64,000 nucleotides of DNA from Ascidia mentula (GCA_947561715.1 OX387198.1:18851645-18915644); one strand, 5' to 3'. Positions 11,800-23,570 are shown, numbered from the stretch's first letter. Notes: generated by a model from the letters alone, not told the origin. Numbers and translations: made by a program.

Positions 11800-12648
11800 G
11801 TTTGGCCATATTATTTCAAAACAAAGACAAGTAAATACCTGTCAAAGACAAGCTTAAACCGCGCCGTCAGTTCGCCAAAACAGTTTTAAGAACGCCTTTT
11901 CGTATGACAACAAAAAACTAAAGCATATAGTTGAATAAAGTTTAGAGGTATAGCCTTCGACATGGCTGTAGTATTTAACTGCCAAATTTTAATTCGCCTG
12001 GATGCAAAACAGAGATTTGGCAGGCGAATACCTGTCAAAGGCAAGCTTAAACCGCGCCGCAAGTTGGCCAAAACAGTTTTAAGAACGCCTTTTCGTATGA
12101 CAACAAAAAACTAAAGCATATAGTTCAATAAAGTTTAGAGGTATCGCCTTTTACATGGTTGTAGTATTTAACTGCCAAATTTTAATTCGCATGGATGTAA
12201 AACAGAGATTTGGCAAGCGAATACCTGTCAAAGACAAGTATAAACCGCGCCGCAAGGGCGAAATTAACTGAATTTGACAGTTGTCCGCCTGTGATTTGAA
12301 CAATTTTAAATCAAGCGACTTGAAGTTTTGCACACAAATATTAGATGCCACTACAAAACGAGAAATGAAAACTAATTGGCGTCTGTCCTTTAGATTTTTA
12401 TTGCTTGCCGAAAACGCATGTTTGAAACTATGGTGGCTAAGGTTCGGCGGTTTTAACTAAATTTGACAGTTGTCCGCCAGTGATTTCAACATTTTTATAT
12501 CAAGCAACTTGAAATTTTGCACACAAATATTAGATGCCAGTACAAAACGAGAAATGATAACTAAATTCGCGTCTGTCCTTTAGAATTTTATTGCTTGCCG
12601 AAAACGCATGTTTGAAACTAAATTTGACAGTTGTCCGCCTGTAATTTC
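11800..12648. repeat. Tandem-repeat array (193-bp and 189-bp units), left part
   Basis: Two unit types follow each other. The first contains CCAAAACAGTTTTAAGAACG at 11875 and 12068, giving a 193-bp period. The second contains TTTGACAGTTGTCCGCC at 12273 and 12462 (189 bp) and again at 12623 in a shortened copy. The second array is interrupted at 12649 by the HECT/integrase element and continues in the same orientation from 17829. Confidence 0.9.
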
Positions 12649-13105
12649 TATGAGGCGCCGTTTGCAAAAAAAATAAAAACTGCAAAAATCAACCGTTCTA
12701 GGCCAGAAAAGCTTAAATCGGAAAGTGTTTTTCTCCGATTTAACAAATCGGAAAATGTTTCTCTCCGATTTAATAAATCGGAATTCCGATTTAGCATTGA
12801 AGCGTGACTTGCTTTCCGATTTAGCATTGAAGCATGACTTTGTTTCTGATTAGTGAAAATTTATAGTCTTTACACTATTTAATTTTGAAACTTCTGTTCG
12901 GTTTTCTGGTCTTAAATTTCCCAGTGAACTCTTTTATATACTGTAGTTGTACTTGGTTACCATTTGGGACGTTCTATTTTAAGAATAATGACAATCACAA
13001 CAGAAATCAGAAAACAATTCACGCTTCAATGCTAAATCGGACAGCTAGTCACGCTTCAATGCTAAATCGGAATTCCCAAATGGTTTGCTGTCCGATTTAG
13101 CGTTC
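12649..13105. repeat. TIR and reiterated AAATCGGA / ATTTAGCATTGAAGC motifs
   Basis: The terminal region holds about ten copies of AAATCGGA or its complement TCCGATTT. Several sit within the longer motif ATTTAGCATTGAAGC (about 12786, 12818) or its complement (about 13030, 13055). The opposite terminus at 17690-17765 has three more. Repeated motifs in subterminal DNA suggest transposase binding sites, which is an inference. Confidence 0.7.
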
Positions 13106-13415
13106 CGAATATTTATAAATGATCAACTGGTTAGACCAGAGTAAGGTTAGGGACATTTACTTAGTGCTGTTTATTTAATATCACTTTATTTAAGATTCTA
13201 TAGGCTAGTTAATAGCTAACTCAGGAGATAGAAGTAACTTAGGAGAAGAAGTAAAGTGGACAAAATAGCTTCTGCTATTTTATATTCAATAAATAGTCAA
13301 AGCCAGTTTAGTTCTTCTACTACATCCACAACAACGGTGTCAGAAGTAAGTTGGTGTGATGTATTTGTTTTTGGACAGGCACTTTGTATAACATTTTTAT
13401 TTTTTTTTCATTTTA

Positions 13416-15989
13416 GGTGCCATTGCCAAGCATAACAAGAAATGATGCAGATGATGAAAATGACTTCACAACAGTAATATTCATATCACATCACATATAT
13501 TCATTTGTACTACATACGGAATGTCAATTTTTCCTGCTCTGTGACACACACAATTTTTTTTGAATTATGTAGTTTGAAGTGTCAGTTAAATATTGTTTCA
13601 TTAACTTATGAGAACTTATTTGATAAAATTTGTTATCAGGATTACAGATATTCTGCTCCATTAAGTGGAAGGCGGGTACCCACTCGTGTGAATGGAAATA
13701 GACAAAGAAAAAAAAAATTATATTTGAAAGTCTGTTCGAGGACTGTTCTGTGCATTCCTTTTGAATATGGGGCCAACCAAAATTTTGGTTGCTAAAATTG
13801 CCATTAGCAACAAGCTTAATGAAAATGAAGTAAAATCTTTCAAGATTTGTTCACTAACACATCGCAAGGTCTACAATTTAAATACCTGACAAATCTGTCA
13901 GGGCTGAAAGTCTTGAGTGTTCCAAAGGTTAACACGATGTTTAAGTGGGATGCCTCTGCCTTTTATCTTTAGGTAAAACCATCATTAATGTTTATGTTGA
14001 TCAACAACACTGTTTGATCAACAAAAGCCTCCTGGAGTTTCATGAGGAAAAGGTAAGACCACATTAACATTTCTACACAATAAGTCTCGTTGTCAGAAAA
14101 TTTGCCCATCATGTGGCAAGATAAAAGCTTGTTGAAACATGTACTTTAGAAGTTGTATGTGGAGGAAGTTAGGCAAGATGAGGCCCATTTTTCATTGCAG
14201 AATATGGCAAAAAAAATTAGTGATGAGGCTAAAGAGCGAGATGAGGCTGGAGAGCGAGATGCGGCTGGACCATCATCATCTTCTCTTTACACGTATGTGA
14301 TCCAAATTTTATTATGTCACAAAAACATTTGATTGGATTTTCCTGATATAACTTGTATCAATCTGCTTTGATTATGTCAATTTAGTATCAGAGTTTGATT
14401 CTGAAAATGATGACTACCTGTTACAAGAAGCTATTGAAGCTTCCATCACAGAAAGCAGTGACAAGTTAGGGTGTGTGTATATCATGTTATAGTTAAGAAG
14501 TCTGCAGAATTACCAGTTTTCCAAATATTTGCAAAACATATTGGCCTCCTTTTGTTCACATTACCCTATTACATAAATTCGAATACAACCTCAAAAATTA
14601 CTTGGCATGTCATGAAAAAAAATAAAAATCACTTGGCACCTAGCACGCCAGGGATAGCCAAACTGACATTTGCCATTTTTTATGCAGGGTACCTTCAGAA
14701 AGTTTGTCTGTACATGACCTTATCTTAAATCTGCAAGACTGCATTGATGAAAATCAAGTTAATAGGCAGCACATTTTAGAATGTGCAGTCCGTGCAGTAA
14801 AAAGGAATAGTTTTGCAGCAAATGCACGTTTGAGTGTCAAGTTCAGTGATGATATTGGTCAATCTGAAGGTGCAGTTGATGCTGGTGGGCCAACCAGAGA
14901 ATTTTTGAGACTAGTTATGTAAAGTATAATGCGAGTGCCAAATTTCTTGCCAGAAACGAAACAGGTTTTTGTGATAAACTTGTTGGTTTGCAGGACAGTT
15001 TTGTTAATACATGTTTTCCAGGTTCAACAAATGTTTATGGTTGCTTAATATCACTTTCAGTTATACATGGTGGACCGGCACCAAGTTTTTTTCCGAATCT
15101 TTTATTTGATTAAGTTGTTGAAAGGCCAAGGAACTTTGTTGCAGCTATATCACAATTGCAGCACATGTCATTCTACCCACAATTATTAACGGTAGTAATC
15201 CAGTTTATTGATTTGTACAAAAAAAAGACTGTTTCGTATGTTTACAGATTTACAATGCAGAATCACTTGATGATTTGAATAAAATTACAGATTACTTGCA
15301 AGTTAGTGGTTGCCCAACATTTGTGAAAGACATAAACAGAAAAGAAGAAATTGTTGTTTCGGCAATCAAATTTTACACGGAGGATCGCTTAAGGGACCAA
15401 TTAGACAGGTGTATATCCAAAAGCTTAGACTGTACTTTGTTAACTATATGCAAGTGTAAGTTTTGGCAAATTTGCAGGTTCAAATTGGGCTTAAATTCGA
15501 CGGACCTACTGTCAAAAATGAAAATGGCACCTATATCTTTCCAAAAAATTTTTTTGGAAAAACGAAAGCTTGATCACACATTTTTTCATGAAATTTTTGC
15601 AATTGGTGAGCTTTCACCATCTGGCAGCAATGCCAGATCTAGTAAAAACTGTGCTATATCATTTTGGAGGGACTATGTGCTTGATGTTCAAGGTACAAAT
15701 ATTATGCTTCAAATTAATGAAATAACTAACTGTATATGTTTTGAATATTTCAGATGGAGAATGCCAATGTACGCTTCATGACATCTTGGCATTTGCAACA
15801 GGTGCTGATCAACTATCCCCACTTGGTTTTACCGGAAAACCAAGTTTAGAATTTACAAAAGATTCACAATATCCCCTAGCCAATACTTGTGCAAATATTT
15901 TGACCATTCCACTTCACACGGATTATGAAATTTTTAGGTCTATGATGGACTTTGGCATTTTAAATGCCCCTGGCTTTGGAATGGCATAG
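13416..15989 (+). pseudogene. UIM + HECT E3 ubiquitin-ligase-like cargo gene of the 12.6-kb element
   Basis: A multi-exon gene. Probable early exons lie at 13416-13475 and 13639-13795 (basic NGNRQRKKKLYLKV stretch). An exon at 14386-14469 encodes DYLLQEAIEASITESS, a good ubiquitin-interacting motif. HECT N-lobe coding (about 14690-14924) includes SVKFSDDIGQSEGAVDAGGP and is followed by LSVIHGGPAPSFF in a shifted frame with stops. The C-lobe exon (about 15753-15989) has FATGADQLSPLGF, the catalytic cysteine in YPLANTCANIL, and ends with the typical FGILNAPGFGMA. It resembles the G2E3-like HECT proteins common in fish and invertebrate genomes. HECT domains move ubiquitin from E2 via this Cys to substrates. 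At least one frameshift (about 14922) and stops make this copy defective. Confidence 0.8.
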
Positions 15990-16136
15990 GGAATGTTTGT
16001 ACAACAACAATTTTCGTTATGGAAGTTGCACATGAATACAAAATAACTGAAGAACACATTTGTTTATTAAAACAGGGTTGAGCATGAGCTGCATTTTTTA
16101 TGATTAATTGGGCACTATTTGTCTCAAAGGACAACG

Positions 16137-17358
16137 TCACGGTAAAGTAACTAAATATTGAGACTTAAGTTCATCAATCGTAACCATGCTTGCAGGTGGA
16201 TGATTTACATCGCTACTTAAAATTTGTCTGGTGGGATCCAATGTTTGCAACTGTAGCAAACGTAAGTTGGTGTGGAATAGTTGCAATGGGGTGTGATTGT
16301 TTTCTGTTGAAAGGCAGTGATTATTCGAAGCATCAACAAATTCTAAAAGTCTTTTGTTGATGATGCCCAGAAACACAAAATGCAAGCAAAACAGATCTGT
16401 GCTGTTTAACGGATCAAGTAAATGGATATCTTCCAGATAAGAGAATTTATTAAAGAAATCATTTATAACTTGGTTATTGATATCTCTATGCAGTCTTTCA
16501 ACTCTTTGGTTATGCACTGACGAGCCAGTCATGACAGCACCACTATTTCTTTGTTTTTCATACATATAGTTCCAAACCAAAACATTTTCACCTCCAAAAT
16601 CTGATCTGACACGAAGTGGCAAACCATACTTGTGTTCTGCTTCTTGAAACAATTTTAACACTGTTTCAGATTTGTTATTGGTTGAACAATGACAATATGT
16701 TATCAGCCTACTAAATCCATCTATTCCTGCATGCACAACGAATTTCCATCGGATGAGCTTGTGTGTGCCATCAATGTGCCAAACATAATTGGGTGATGGA
16801 ACACTGTATTTTTTTCGCCTAATGGTAACAAGTTGTCTTGACCGTATACCATTTTCATCAATTCTGTGCAAACTTTCTCTTAGCCTTTTACGTTGCACAA
16901 TGATTCCTTGTGATAACAAGTGGCCTCTGACCATCACTTCTCCAACTGCTGGATGCCTCTGCTTTATTGCACTTATAACCTCATCAAGCTGATGATTGGA
17001 CATACCACTGAATAAGTACACATTACTTAATTTAAGGACTAACCATTGCTTTCACAAACATACTATCATTCTGCTTCTTCGTGATAAGGAGTTTTATTTT
17101 TTTGGGGAAATTAGCAAGTATAAACGAAATACAAGAAAAGAACAGCTTTGGAATAAATACAGCTCTATGACTTAGAAGGCATAAGACAATAAAGGCTTAT
17201 TATTACCTGAACTGTTTACCAATTAGATTGTTAGACCTCATCACTAATTGCAAAGTTGGCCTTGAAACTCCTAAAATTTGGCTAATTTCAGTTTTCGTTA
17301 GCTGCAGTTTTAGCAGACCTTTAAGATGATTAATGTCAACTTCCTTTCTTGATCGTCC
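16137..17358 (-). CDS. IS3EU-type DDE integrase/transposase (two exons)
   Basis: Exon 1 (17358-17207) encodes a helix-turn-helix (LTKTEISQILGVSRPTLQLV) and ends at a GT donor. Exon 2 runs from about 17007 to the stop at 16137. In the 294-residue frame, Asp84 (WHIDGTHKLI), Asp141 (VRSDFGGENV) and Glu175 (NQRVERLHRD) give a retroviral-type D,D(about 35)E triad. The segment HAGIDGFSRLITY is characteristic of the family. No stop or frameshift is visible across these exons, so the transposase may be intact. It faces the HECT gene, with about 150 bp between the two stop codons. Upstream exons before 17358 may be missing from my model. Confidence 0.85.
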
Positions 17359-17828
17359 CTGCAGATTTAGAAACCACAAAATTATATGTACCTTCCATCT
17401 TCACCAAAACACACGGTAAAACGTTAACATTAACAGGGTCTAAACAAATCCACAGAGCTAATTTTGTACACAAACTTTTGTAGCAGTTGTCATACAAAAT
17501 GGTACATCACTGACAATACACAATAATGGAATTGATTTATCGACTCTAAATCATTGTATTTTTAGCTGATCTTGACCCAATACAGAAATATAAAACTTAC
17601 CATCGCATATATTCAACTTTCAATAACTTTATTGGTCACCGGATCAGCTGTAATCAGTATCGTATAAAGGAATAACTCGGAATATATGTCACGGTTCAAT
17701 GCTAAATCGGAGAGAAACACTTTCTGATTTAACAAATCGGACGAAAACACTTTCCGATTTAGGCTTTTCTGGCCTAGAACGGTTGGTTTTTGCAAATTTT
17801 GTTTTTTTTTTACAAACGGCGCCTCATA

Positions 17829-18440
17829 GATTTCAACATTTTTATATCATGCGACTTGAACTTTTGCAGACGAATATTAGATGCCACTATAAAACGAGAA
17901 ATGAAAACTAAATTGGCGTATGTCCTTTAGCTTCTTATTACTGCGCGAAAACGCATGTTACAAACAATGGTCGCCAAGGTCGTGCGGAATTAACTAATTT
18001 TGAGAATTCCCGCCGGCAATATACACAATTTTAAATCAAGCGACTTGAAGTTTTGCACACAAATATTAGATGCCACTACAAAACGAGAAATGAAAACTAA
18101 ATTGGCGTCTGTCCTTGCTAAGGTTCGGCGGATTTAACTAAATTTGACAGTTGTCCGCCTGTGATTTCAACATTTTTATATCAAGCGACTTGAAGTTTTG
18201 CACACAATTATTAGATGCCAGTACAAAACGCGAAATGAAAACTAAATTGGCGTCTGTCCTTGCTAAGGTTCGGCGGTTTTAACTAAATTTGACAGTTGTC
18301 CGCCTGTGATTTCAACATTTTTATATCAAGCGACTTGAAGTTTTGCACACAAATATTAGATGCCAGTATAAATCGGGAAATGAAAACTAAATTGGCGTCT
18401 GTCCTTTAGAATTTTATTGCTTGCCGAAAACGTCACATTT
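17829..18440. repeat. Tandem-repeat array, right part (189-bp and 145-bp units)
   Basis: GCGACTTGAA recurs at 17850, 18039, 18185 and 18330, so one 189-bp step is followed by two shortened steps of about 145 bp. Units match those at 12262-12648 in the same orientation, showing that one array was split by the transposon. Confidence 0.9.
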
Positions 18441-18699
18441 TTGAACGACATTTAGGTCGCGTATCAACAATTTTCTTGAAAGAACGACAATTGTGTACTT
18501 GGATCGAAAAGGTACCTTCACAACGGGAATGTAATTATTCCTCACAGTACGATAATTCTGTTCCAGTAACAAAAATTCCGTTACCTTAACGAAAATTCTG
18601 TTCCAGTAACGAAAATTCCATTACCGTAACGAAAATGTTGTTTTGATACAGTTGCCTTGCTGAAGAGTCGTGAATAAGCTCTAAAAATTCATCCTGGCA

Positions 18700-20196
18700 T
18701 TCTTAAATCACTGAAACTTTTTCGACTGGAAATGTATAAGGATTCCAAGTCTTCATCAGATGTCTCTGGAAAGTATCTTTCGAATTCCTTCTCCCTGGCA
18801 TTTTATTCTCTCTGCTATTAAGAAGCATATCCAGTTTTTCAAACATTGCACAACTTTTGATTTCGATTTTTCTTTTCCAATTTGTCAATTTAGATTTGAA
18901 AGCTTTCAGTGCATCAACAAACTTAATGATATTGTTATTTCTACCTTGCATATGTAGGTTGAGTTTGTTCAGTTGTTCAAATACATCACATAAATAAGCC
19001 AGAGAGTATATCCATTCTTCATCGTCCAGCCAAGAGTAATACTCTATCTTGTTTACAAAATTCCTTTAATTCGCTTCTAAGTTCAAAGAATCTTCGCGTA
19101 ACGTTTCCTTTGGATATCCATCGAGTTTGAGTGTGATAGAGAAGCACTTGGTGGTCTGAATCCATATCTAATGTCTTTAAAAGCCGGGAATTCAAAGCAA
19201 CTATCATCTGATCTCGAACCTTTCGAAGTGATTCTGGTAATGTTTTGGAAGCTAGGGCTTGCCTATGCAACATGCAGTGAACACCTTTGCTTCTTGGAGC
19301 TTGCTTCTTTACAGCAGCTTGAAAGCCCGAATATCACCCCAACATTGCTGGCGCACCATCAGTACAGCAGCCAGCAAGATTTTTCCATTCCAAATTCTCA
19401 GACACAAAAAAAGGTGAAACTCTCTCCAGAACGTCTGCTGCTTTTGTAGTCGTTTCAAGAGGCGAGCTAAAAAAAAACTCTTCCTTAAATGCACCATTGT
19501 AAATATATTTTGCAAATCAACTGTGCACATTTTGATTTGCTGCACTACCCGACTTTTTATGTCATTAGATAAATCTTTGATGTCGTGTTATTGGATAGCG
19601 AAACTGGCGCTAGCTTTTTTTCTGCATCTTTTCCCAGCACTACATCTGCCATTTTCAGAACACAAGGCTTGATTAATGCTTCACCAATAGTGTGTGGCTT
19701 TTTCTGCTCTGCTATTTCAAGTGCCACTAAATACGATGCTTATACAAGTTTGTTATTTCTTTCAAAAAATTCACCAGAAGCATCCAGTCTCATAATTTTC
19801 AGAGCTTTATCGTGACGCTTAAAAAAGCTTTTGTCTTTATCTTTGTTTTGCGGATGCACATTTGCTTCGTTGGTCTCATTGAGTCGTTGGGGAGTACTTT
19901 ATTATAAAGTACGCACCTCACCGCTTTCAGTGATTAATGTAAACCCATACTGCATATATGACTTATCATGCTTTCGTTTTTTACTGCTGAGGTCTCTTAA
20001 ATACTGAAGCCACAACAGTCCTAACTAAAAATCTAGTTTCATTACACCTGCTGTTTACTAACTGTTATCTGTTCCAGTTATTTGTAGCCTAGCCTTATAA
20101 AAAGTAGCTCAATCGGGCTACACTGGATGTCCAATGTTGCGTCAATGTAAAAAAAAATAGGTTTTTATGAAATTCCTTCCCGGTTGGGAACCACTG
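18700..20196 (-). pseudogene. hAT transposase, ZBED5-like, with right terminus
   Basis: Read right to left. The block at 19860-19580 includes ASGEFFERNNKLV and ALEIAEQKKPHTIGEALIKP. A middle segment lies at about 19545-19310. A third block at 19273-19019 reads LHRQALASKTLPESLRKV and HTQTRWISKGNVTRRFFELR, and a C-terminal piece lies at 18951-18703. This order and wording match ZBED5-like hAT transposases. Several frameshifts and stops are present. The right end CGGTTGGGAACCACTG (20181-20196) is a typical hAT terminus (CAGTGGTTCCCAACCG on the minus strand). The opposite terminus is lost near 18440-18700, where an ACGAAAATTC-type short repeat occurs. Confidence 0.8.
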
Positions 20197-20219
20197 GTTT
20201 AGATAAATATGCAAGGAGA

Positions 20220-20820
20220 GATTGCATTATGGCGCGCAGGGGAGCCCTTGATAAAAATACACGCTACTCACCTTCACAATGCACGGTTGCATAGACTGGT
20301 TTCTCACTGGCTATCAAGGTCATGACCAAACTGTGAGCTTTCTCCATTGTTGGTCAAAAAATTTGTTCGCTGCTATTTGGAAACTGAAAGATACCTTCGA
20401 GGGTATTTCGCCAGACTCCACTTCAAGGTCTCTGGCGTAACTCCTATCGTAACAAAAATGTGCGCCAAAAAAGCAAGACCGGCAATAATTGGCTTACTGC
20501 TGTGTAGGAAGATTTTAGCAAGGGTGACAGTGCAAAGTTGCCAGTCCGCACCTTGCAACGAGAGTGAGTGATCAATTGCGTCACTTAATTTTGTTCGAAA
20601 ATATAATTTCGCCTTTCTTTGCCGATGTTGGAGAGCCTAGTAAAAAAAAAGCCAAAGCTAAAATGTTGGTAAACGTTTCGAACTCAATACAGGGTTCATC
20701 GTCAACGTTTACCAGCATTATGATAAACAGCATTCTAGCTTTGGCTTTTTTTAAATTACTTAACTCCAGATACTTGGCCTCAGACAAACTAATGATAAGG
20801 ACAGTAATGCTGCACTAAGT
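20220..20820. other. No recognised gene; contains an imperfect fold-back
   Basis: Near-complementary arms lie at about 20641-20682 (starting with a run of A then GCCAAAGCTAAAATG) and 20705-20755 (ending CATTCTAGCTTTGGCTTTTT), with unequal loops. ORFs on both strands here are by-products of the inverted repeat or lack known motifs. Confidence 0.45.
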
Positions 20821-21035
20821 CCCTCAGTAAAAGTTGAACAAATTTGCAAGGAGCCGTCAATAACTGCAAGTTCATTTTGGGCTTCATCAAACCAAATCAC
20901 ACAAAAGCTTTAAATCAGCTGTTGGAGGTGTTAAATAGTTAAACGAAAAACATTTACAATGGTGTATTTGCATATTTGGGTCAAAAAAATGGATTGTTTG
21001 CAACATTGAAATTAAGTTCAAACTTTTGCCAGAAA

Positions 21036-21445
21036 ATATAATTGAAAATTAATGTTGATGGCCTGCCTTTGTTTAGGTCTTCCAATTGTCAAATATGGCC
21101 TATACTGTGTTCATTTAGCTCATTTAAACTAATTGCTGTGGCAGTTTTTTATGGAAAAACTAAACCTTCTCCAATTGAGGAATTTTTGCATGACTTAAAA
21201 GGAACAGGATTTATACATTATTTCATATGGGCACTACAATCACTTTCTTTGCTTGACTCTTGCTTCTGTATCATGTTGGATTCAGATCGCAAAGACGAAG
21301 CCATTACTTAAAGTATGCATTTACTTCATAAAGAAGTGCTCCAGTTTGTATGGTAAAATATTTATTGTATATAATATTCATAGCTTGGGGCACTTAGCAG
21401 ATGATGTTCAAGTTTTGCAAATTGATAGTAACGAAAGTTAAAAAT
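21036..21445 (+). pseudogene. CMC-like (EnSpm-related) transposase remnant
   Basis: MKINVDGLPLFRSSNCQIWP followed by FYGKTKPSPIEEFLHDLKG is characteristic of a widespread animal transposase-like family whose members usually read 'NIDGLPLFKSS..WPIL..GKSKP'. A second frame near 21330-21410 gives IHSLGHLADDVQ, matching the later block of the same family. The several hundred residues normally in between are missing, so it is internally deleted. Confidence 0.65.
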
Positions 21446-21689
21446 AATCTAAAGTCCCACCATTTCTTGTAATTGTAGAGATGGTTGTTATCTTATGAAA
21501 AGTGATAGCTTTGCTTTTGTGAAGCAGGATTGTGGCAGTAATAATTACTTATGTGATGTAATGCCAAAGAGAGAAATGAGAAGTTTTTTTAAATGTCCTG
21601 TTTGCATCACCTGTGATTGAATTTGCATTTCCTCTTACCACAATGCAGACACGTTCTCAAGACGGTGTTTAGTGTATTTTAACATGAGG

Positions 21690-22144
21690 AAGAAGGTGTT
21701 GTTCCAAGTAGCTGGGTAACATGTACAACAAATGCTGTAAGGTTGTTGAGGGCGCAAGCAGTACCGGGAAATGACTGGAGAAAATTTCCCTCAATTAAAA
21801 TAAAGTTTCAGTCAAATAACGTTTCTCGTGATAAGAGAAAAATGGGGAATGTGAGGATTACGATGAAACAACCACTGTGGAGTTGTCTGACCACGAAACG
21901 GTAGAGGCTCCCATGATATCCAAAAGGCCAAGAAAAAGAAAATCAGACGATACATATGTCTATTCAGGTAAATTAGAAGATTTTTAAGTGAAACTTAGTT
22001 TATTAAGTGTATTAATGGTCTTCCTCAATTGGCAGCTGCATTGGATTCATGTGGTGATGTCACATTTACACCACCTACATCCATTGGGGAAGGAGAATCA
22101 GGTGAAGGACATCACATGAATTTGCCGCAAGGACATGTAAGCCT
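21690..22144 (+). pseudogene. DUF4806-like partner-gene fragment
   Basis: The block VPSSWVTCTTNAVRLLRAQ...GNDWRKFPSIKIKF (about 21695-21810) has the N-terminal Trp-rich layout of animal DUF4806 proteins. These often lie next to the transposase relic described just upstream. A basic stretch SKRPRKRKSDD and a probable GT donor at about 21967 follow, and then a possible exon at about 22036-22144. The frame is broken near 21845. Assignment rests on family memory and position. Confidence 0.5.
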
Positions 22145-22202
22145 AGTTTCTCCCATAAAAGGTCAAAATTGGGTGTTGTTGTACCATTTGTTGGGAATGG
22201 CT

Positions 22203-23117
22203 GTAGGGGAGACCGGGGATAGCTCGGACGGTTTTGGGAAAATTGCTCATATTTTTTTAAAATTATGAACTATATTCTTAAATTTTATTTTATTGTAACT
22301 AGTAAAGCATTGCTCAAAAAACAAAAGGGTTTTGGTTCGTTTTAGCTCACTAAAAATGCTCATTCAGCCAATTTTTTAAGCAGGTCTCAAATGTCCGGGG
22401 TGACATCGGACATGACCGGGGATATCTCGGACAGCAAGTTTTAAACAAATATCTGAAATCAAACTTGGCGCAATATCACCATTGGGGCATTAGCGCATAT
22501 ATTATCATTCAAGCTTTCAGGAATCGGGGCGTGGCCACTTATGGTTTCGACCCTTCCATACGTTCATGCTTTGGGTAACTCGTGTACTTTTAGGACAGCA
22601 CGGATATCATAGATTTTCGGGTCAACAAACGATGTTTTATCTTTAGGGCTTATTTTTACTGCCAAAATTCGATCATTTCATACAGCCTCTGTATATTCTC
22701 TTCTATAAGCTGATAATTTTTCATAAAACTCAAAAAGTGTGGTCTTCTCGCGATTTCTTGCCATGATGTCCGAAGTATCCCCGACCACGTGACGACAAAG
22801 AAATTATTAAACTATGGCCTTGTTTTTAAAGGTTACACAAAATCACCATTGGCCTATCTAAGAATACACATATGAATATGCAATCAACCAAAAATTACTG
22901 CATTTTGATTAACTGTGACTGATATATAACCTTACACATACAAATTGAAAAACTTGGTTTCACTGATAAATTGACTTTTTCGATTATAATTTTTTAAGCA
23001 GACATGATTTTATTCCAAAGTTCCTGTTAACGTTTTATGGAGACATAAAGCTTTTGTATCAGTGTCTTAACAATACCTAATTGTGACATAAAATACCTGG
23101 TCCGAAGTCTCCCCTAC
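22203..23117. mobile_element. Non-autonomous DNA transposon (TIR GTAGGGGAGAC)
   Basis: The left end GTAGGGGAGAC (22203) is mirrored by GTCTCCCCTAC ending at 23117. Inner parts share TCGGAC/GTCCGA, and similar words (GGGGATATCTCGGAC at about 22417; GTCCGAAGTATCCCC at about 22768) recur inside. There is no coding capacity. I could not identify a convincing target duplication, so the superfamily stays open. Confidence 0.7.
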
Positions 23118-23254
23118 CATTGCTTTAAAAAACCAGCTTTATCACAGTCACGTACGAAAGAAAGACTTGTATTTTTACATTTTTGTTAATTATAAACCTA
23201 TTGCAGGGATTTTGGCTTGTCGTTATTCGAATATTTATTGATATTTTGTTTAAA

Positions 23255-23570
23255 CTTGGCTTTTGAAACCGCTTTATACACTTTTACATTTACACTCGTC
23301 TTTCTGGCGCCTTCGCTAGTTATCTCGCTTGCGCTACTTCTTCTAAGTTTCCTTTGTCGCGTAATCGCAGCAATTATCTATCTGTCTTTGTCTCTATTTT
23401 TTTGCGACTCTTTTCACAAATAAGCGTATCATAGTTTTCGGTCTCCTAGATCATGGTGTTCGGTCTAACAGATCCCAATTTGATCTCTCAGATCATGGCT
23501 TTTGGTCTCATTTTGTTCTGACAGAAGCTGCAGGCAGCATGTTGTCTCACCGGGACTTTCTGGACAGGTT
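23255..23570. repeat. Direct repeat flanking R2-type RT relic, left copy
   Basis: Shared with about 25133-25370 in the same orientation: TTTTACATTTACACTC, then CGCTAGTTAT..TCGCTTGCG, and later TGTCTCACCGGGA. The similarity is patchy but collinear. It could be a duplicated 5' region of a LINE or two copies of another repeat. Confidence 0.65.

Larger units (their letters stand above)
12649..17828. mobile_element. IS3EU-type DNA transposon carrying HECT ligase and DDE integrase genes
   Basis: The termini are inverted: TATGAGGCGCCGTTTG at 12649 and its complement ending at 17828, with similarity running inward for roughly 140 bp. The flanks are AATTTC (12643-12648) and GATTTC (17829-17834), a 6-bp duplication with one substitution. 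The interrupted repeat unit reads GATTTCAACA in its other copies, so it is rebuilt exactly when the element is removed. Six-base duplications and TAT/TAY termini with a retroviral-integrase-like DDE protein are, as I recall the family, features of IS3EU. Inside are a HECT gene (+) and an integrase gene (-), convergent. Confidence 0.85.

Noticed and set aside
11800..18440. Inverted terminal arrays of a larger 6.6-kb element
   Set aside because: Both arrays run in the same orientation and share one register; only the TATGAGG ends are inverted.
23217..23423. Hydrophobic 68-codon ORF as a membrane protein
   Set aside because: It overlaps the direct repeat, and the T-rich sequence gives Leu/Phe by composition; there is no supporting homology.
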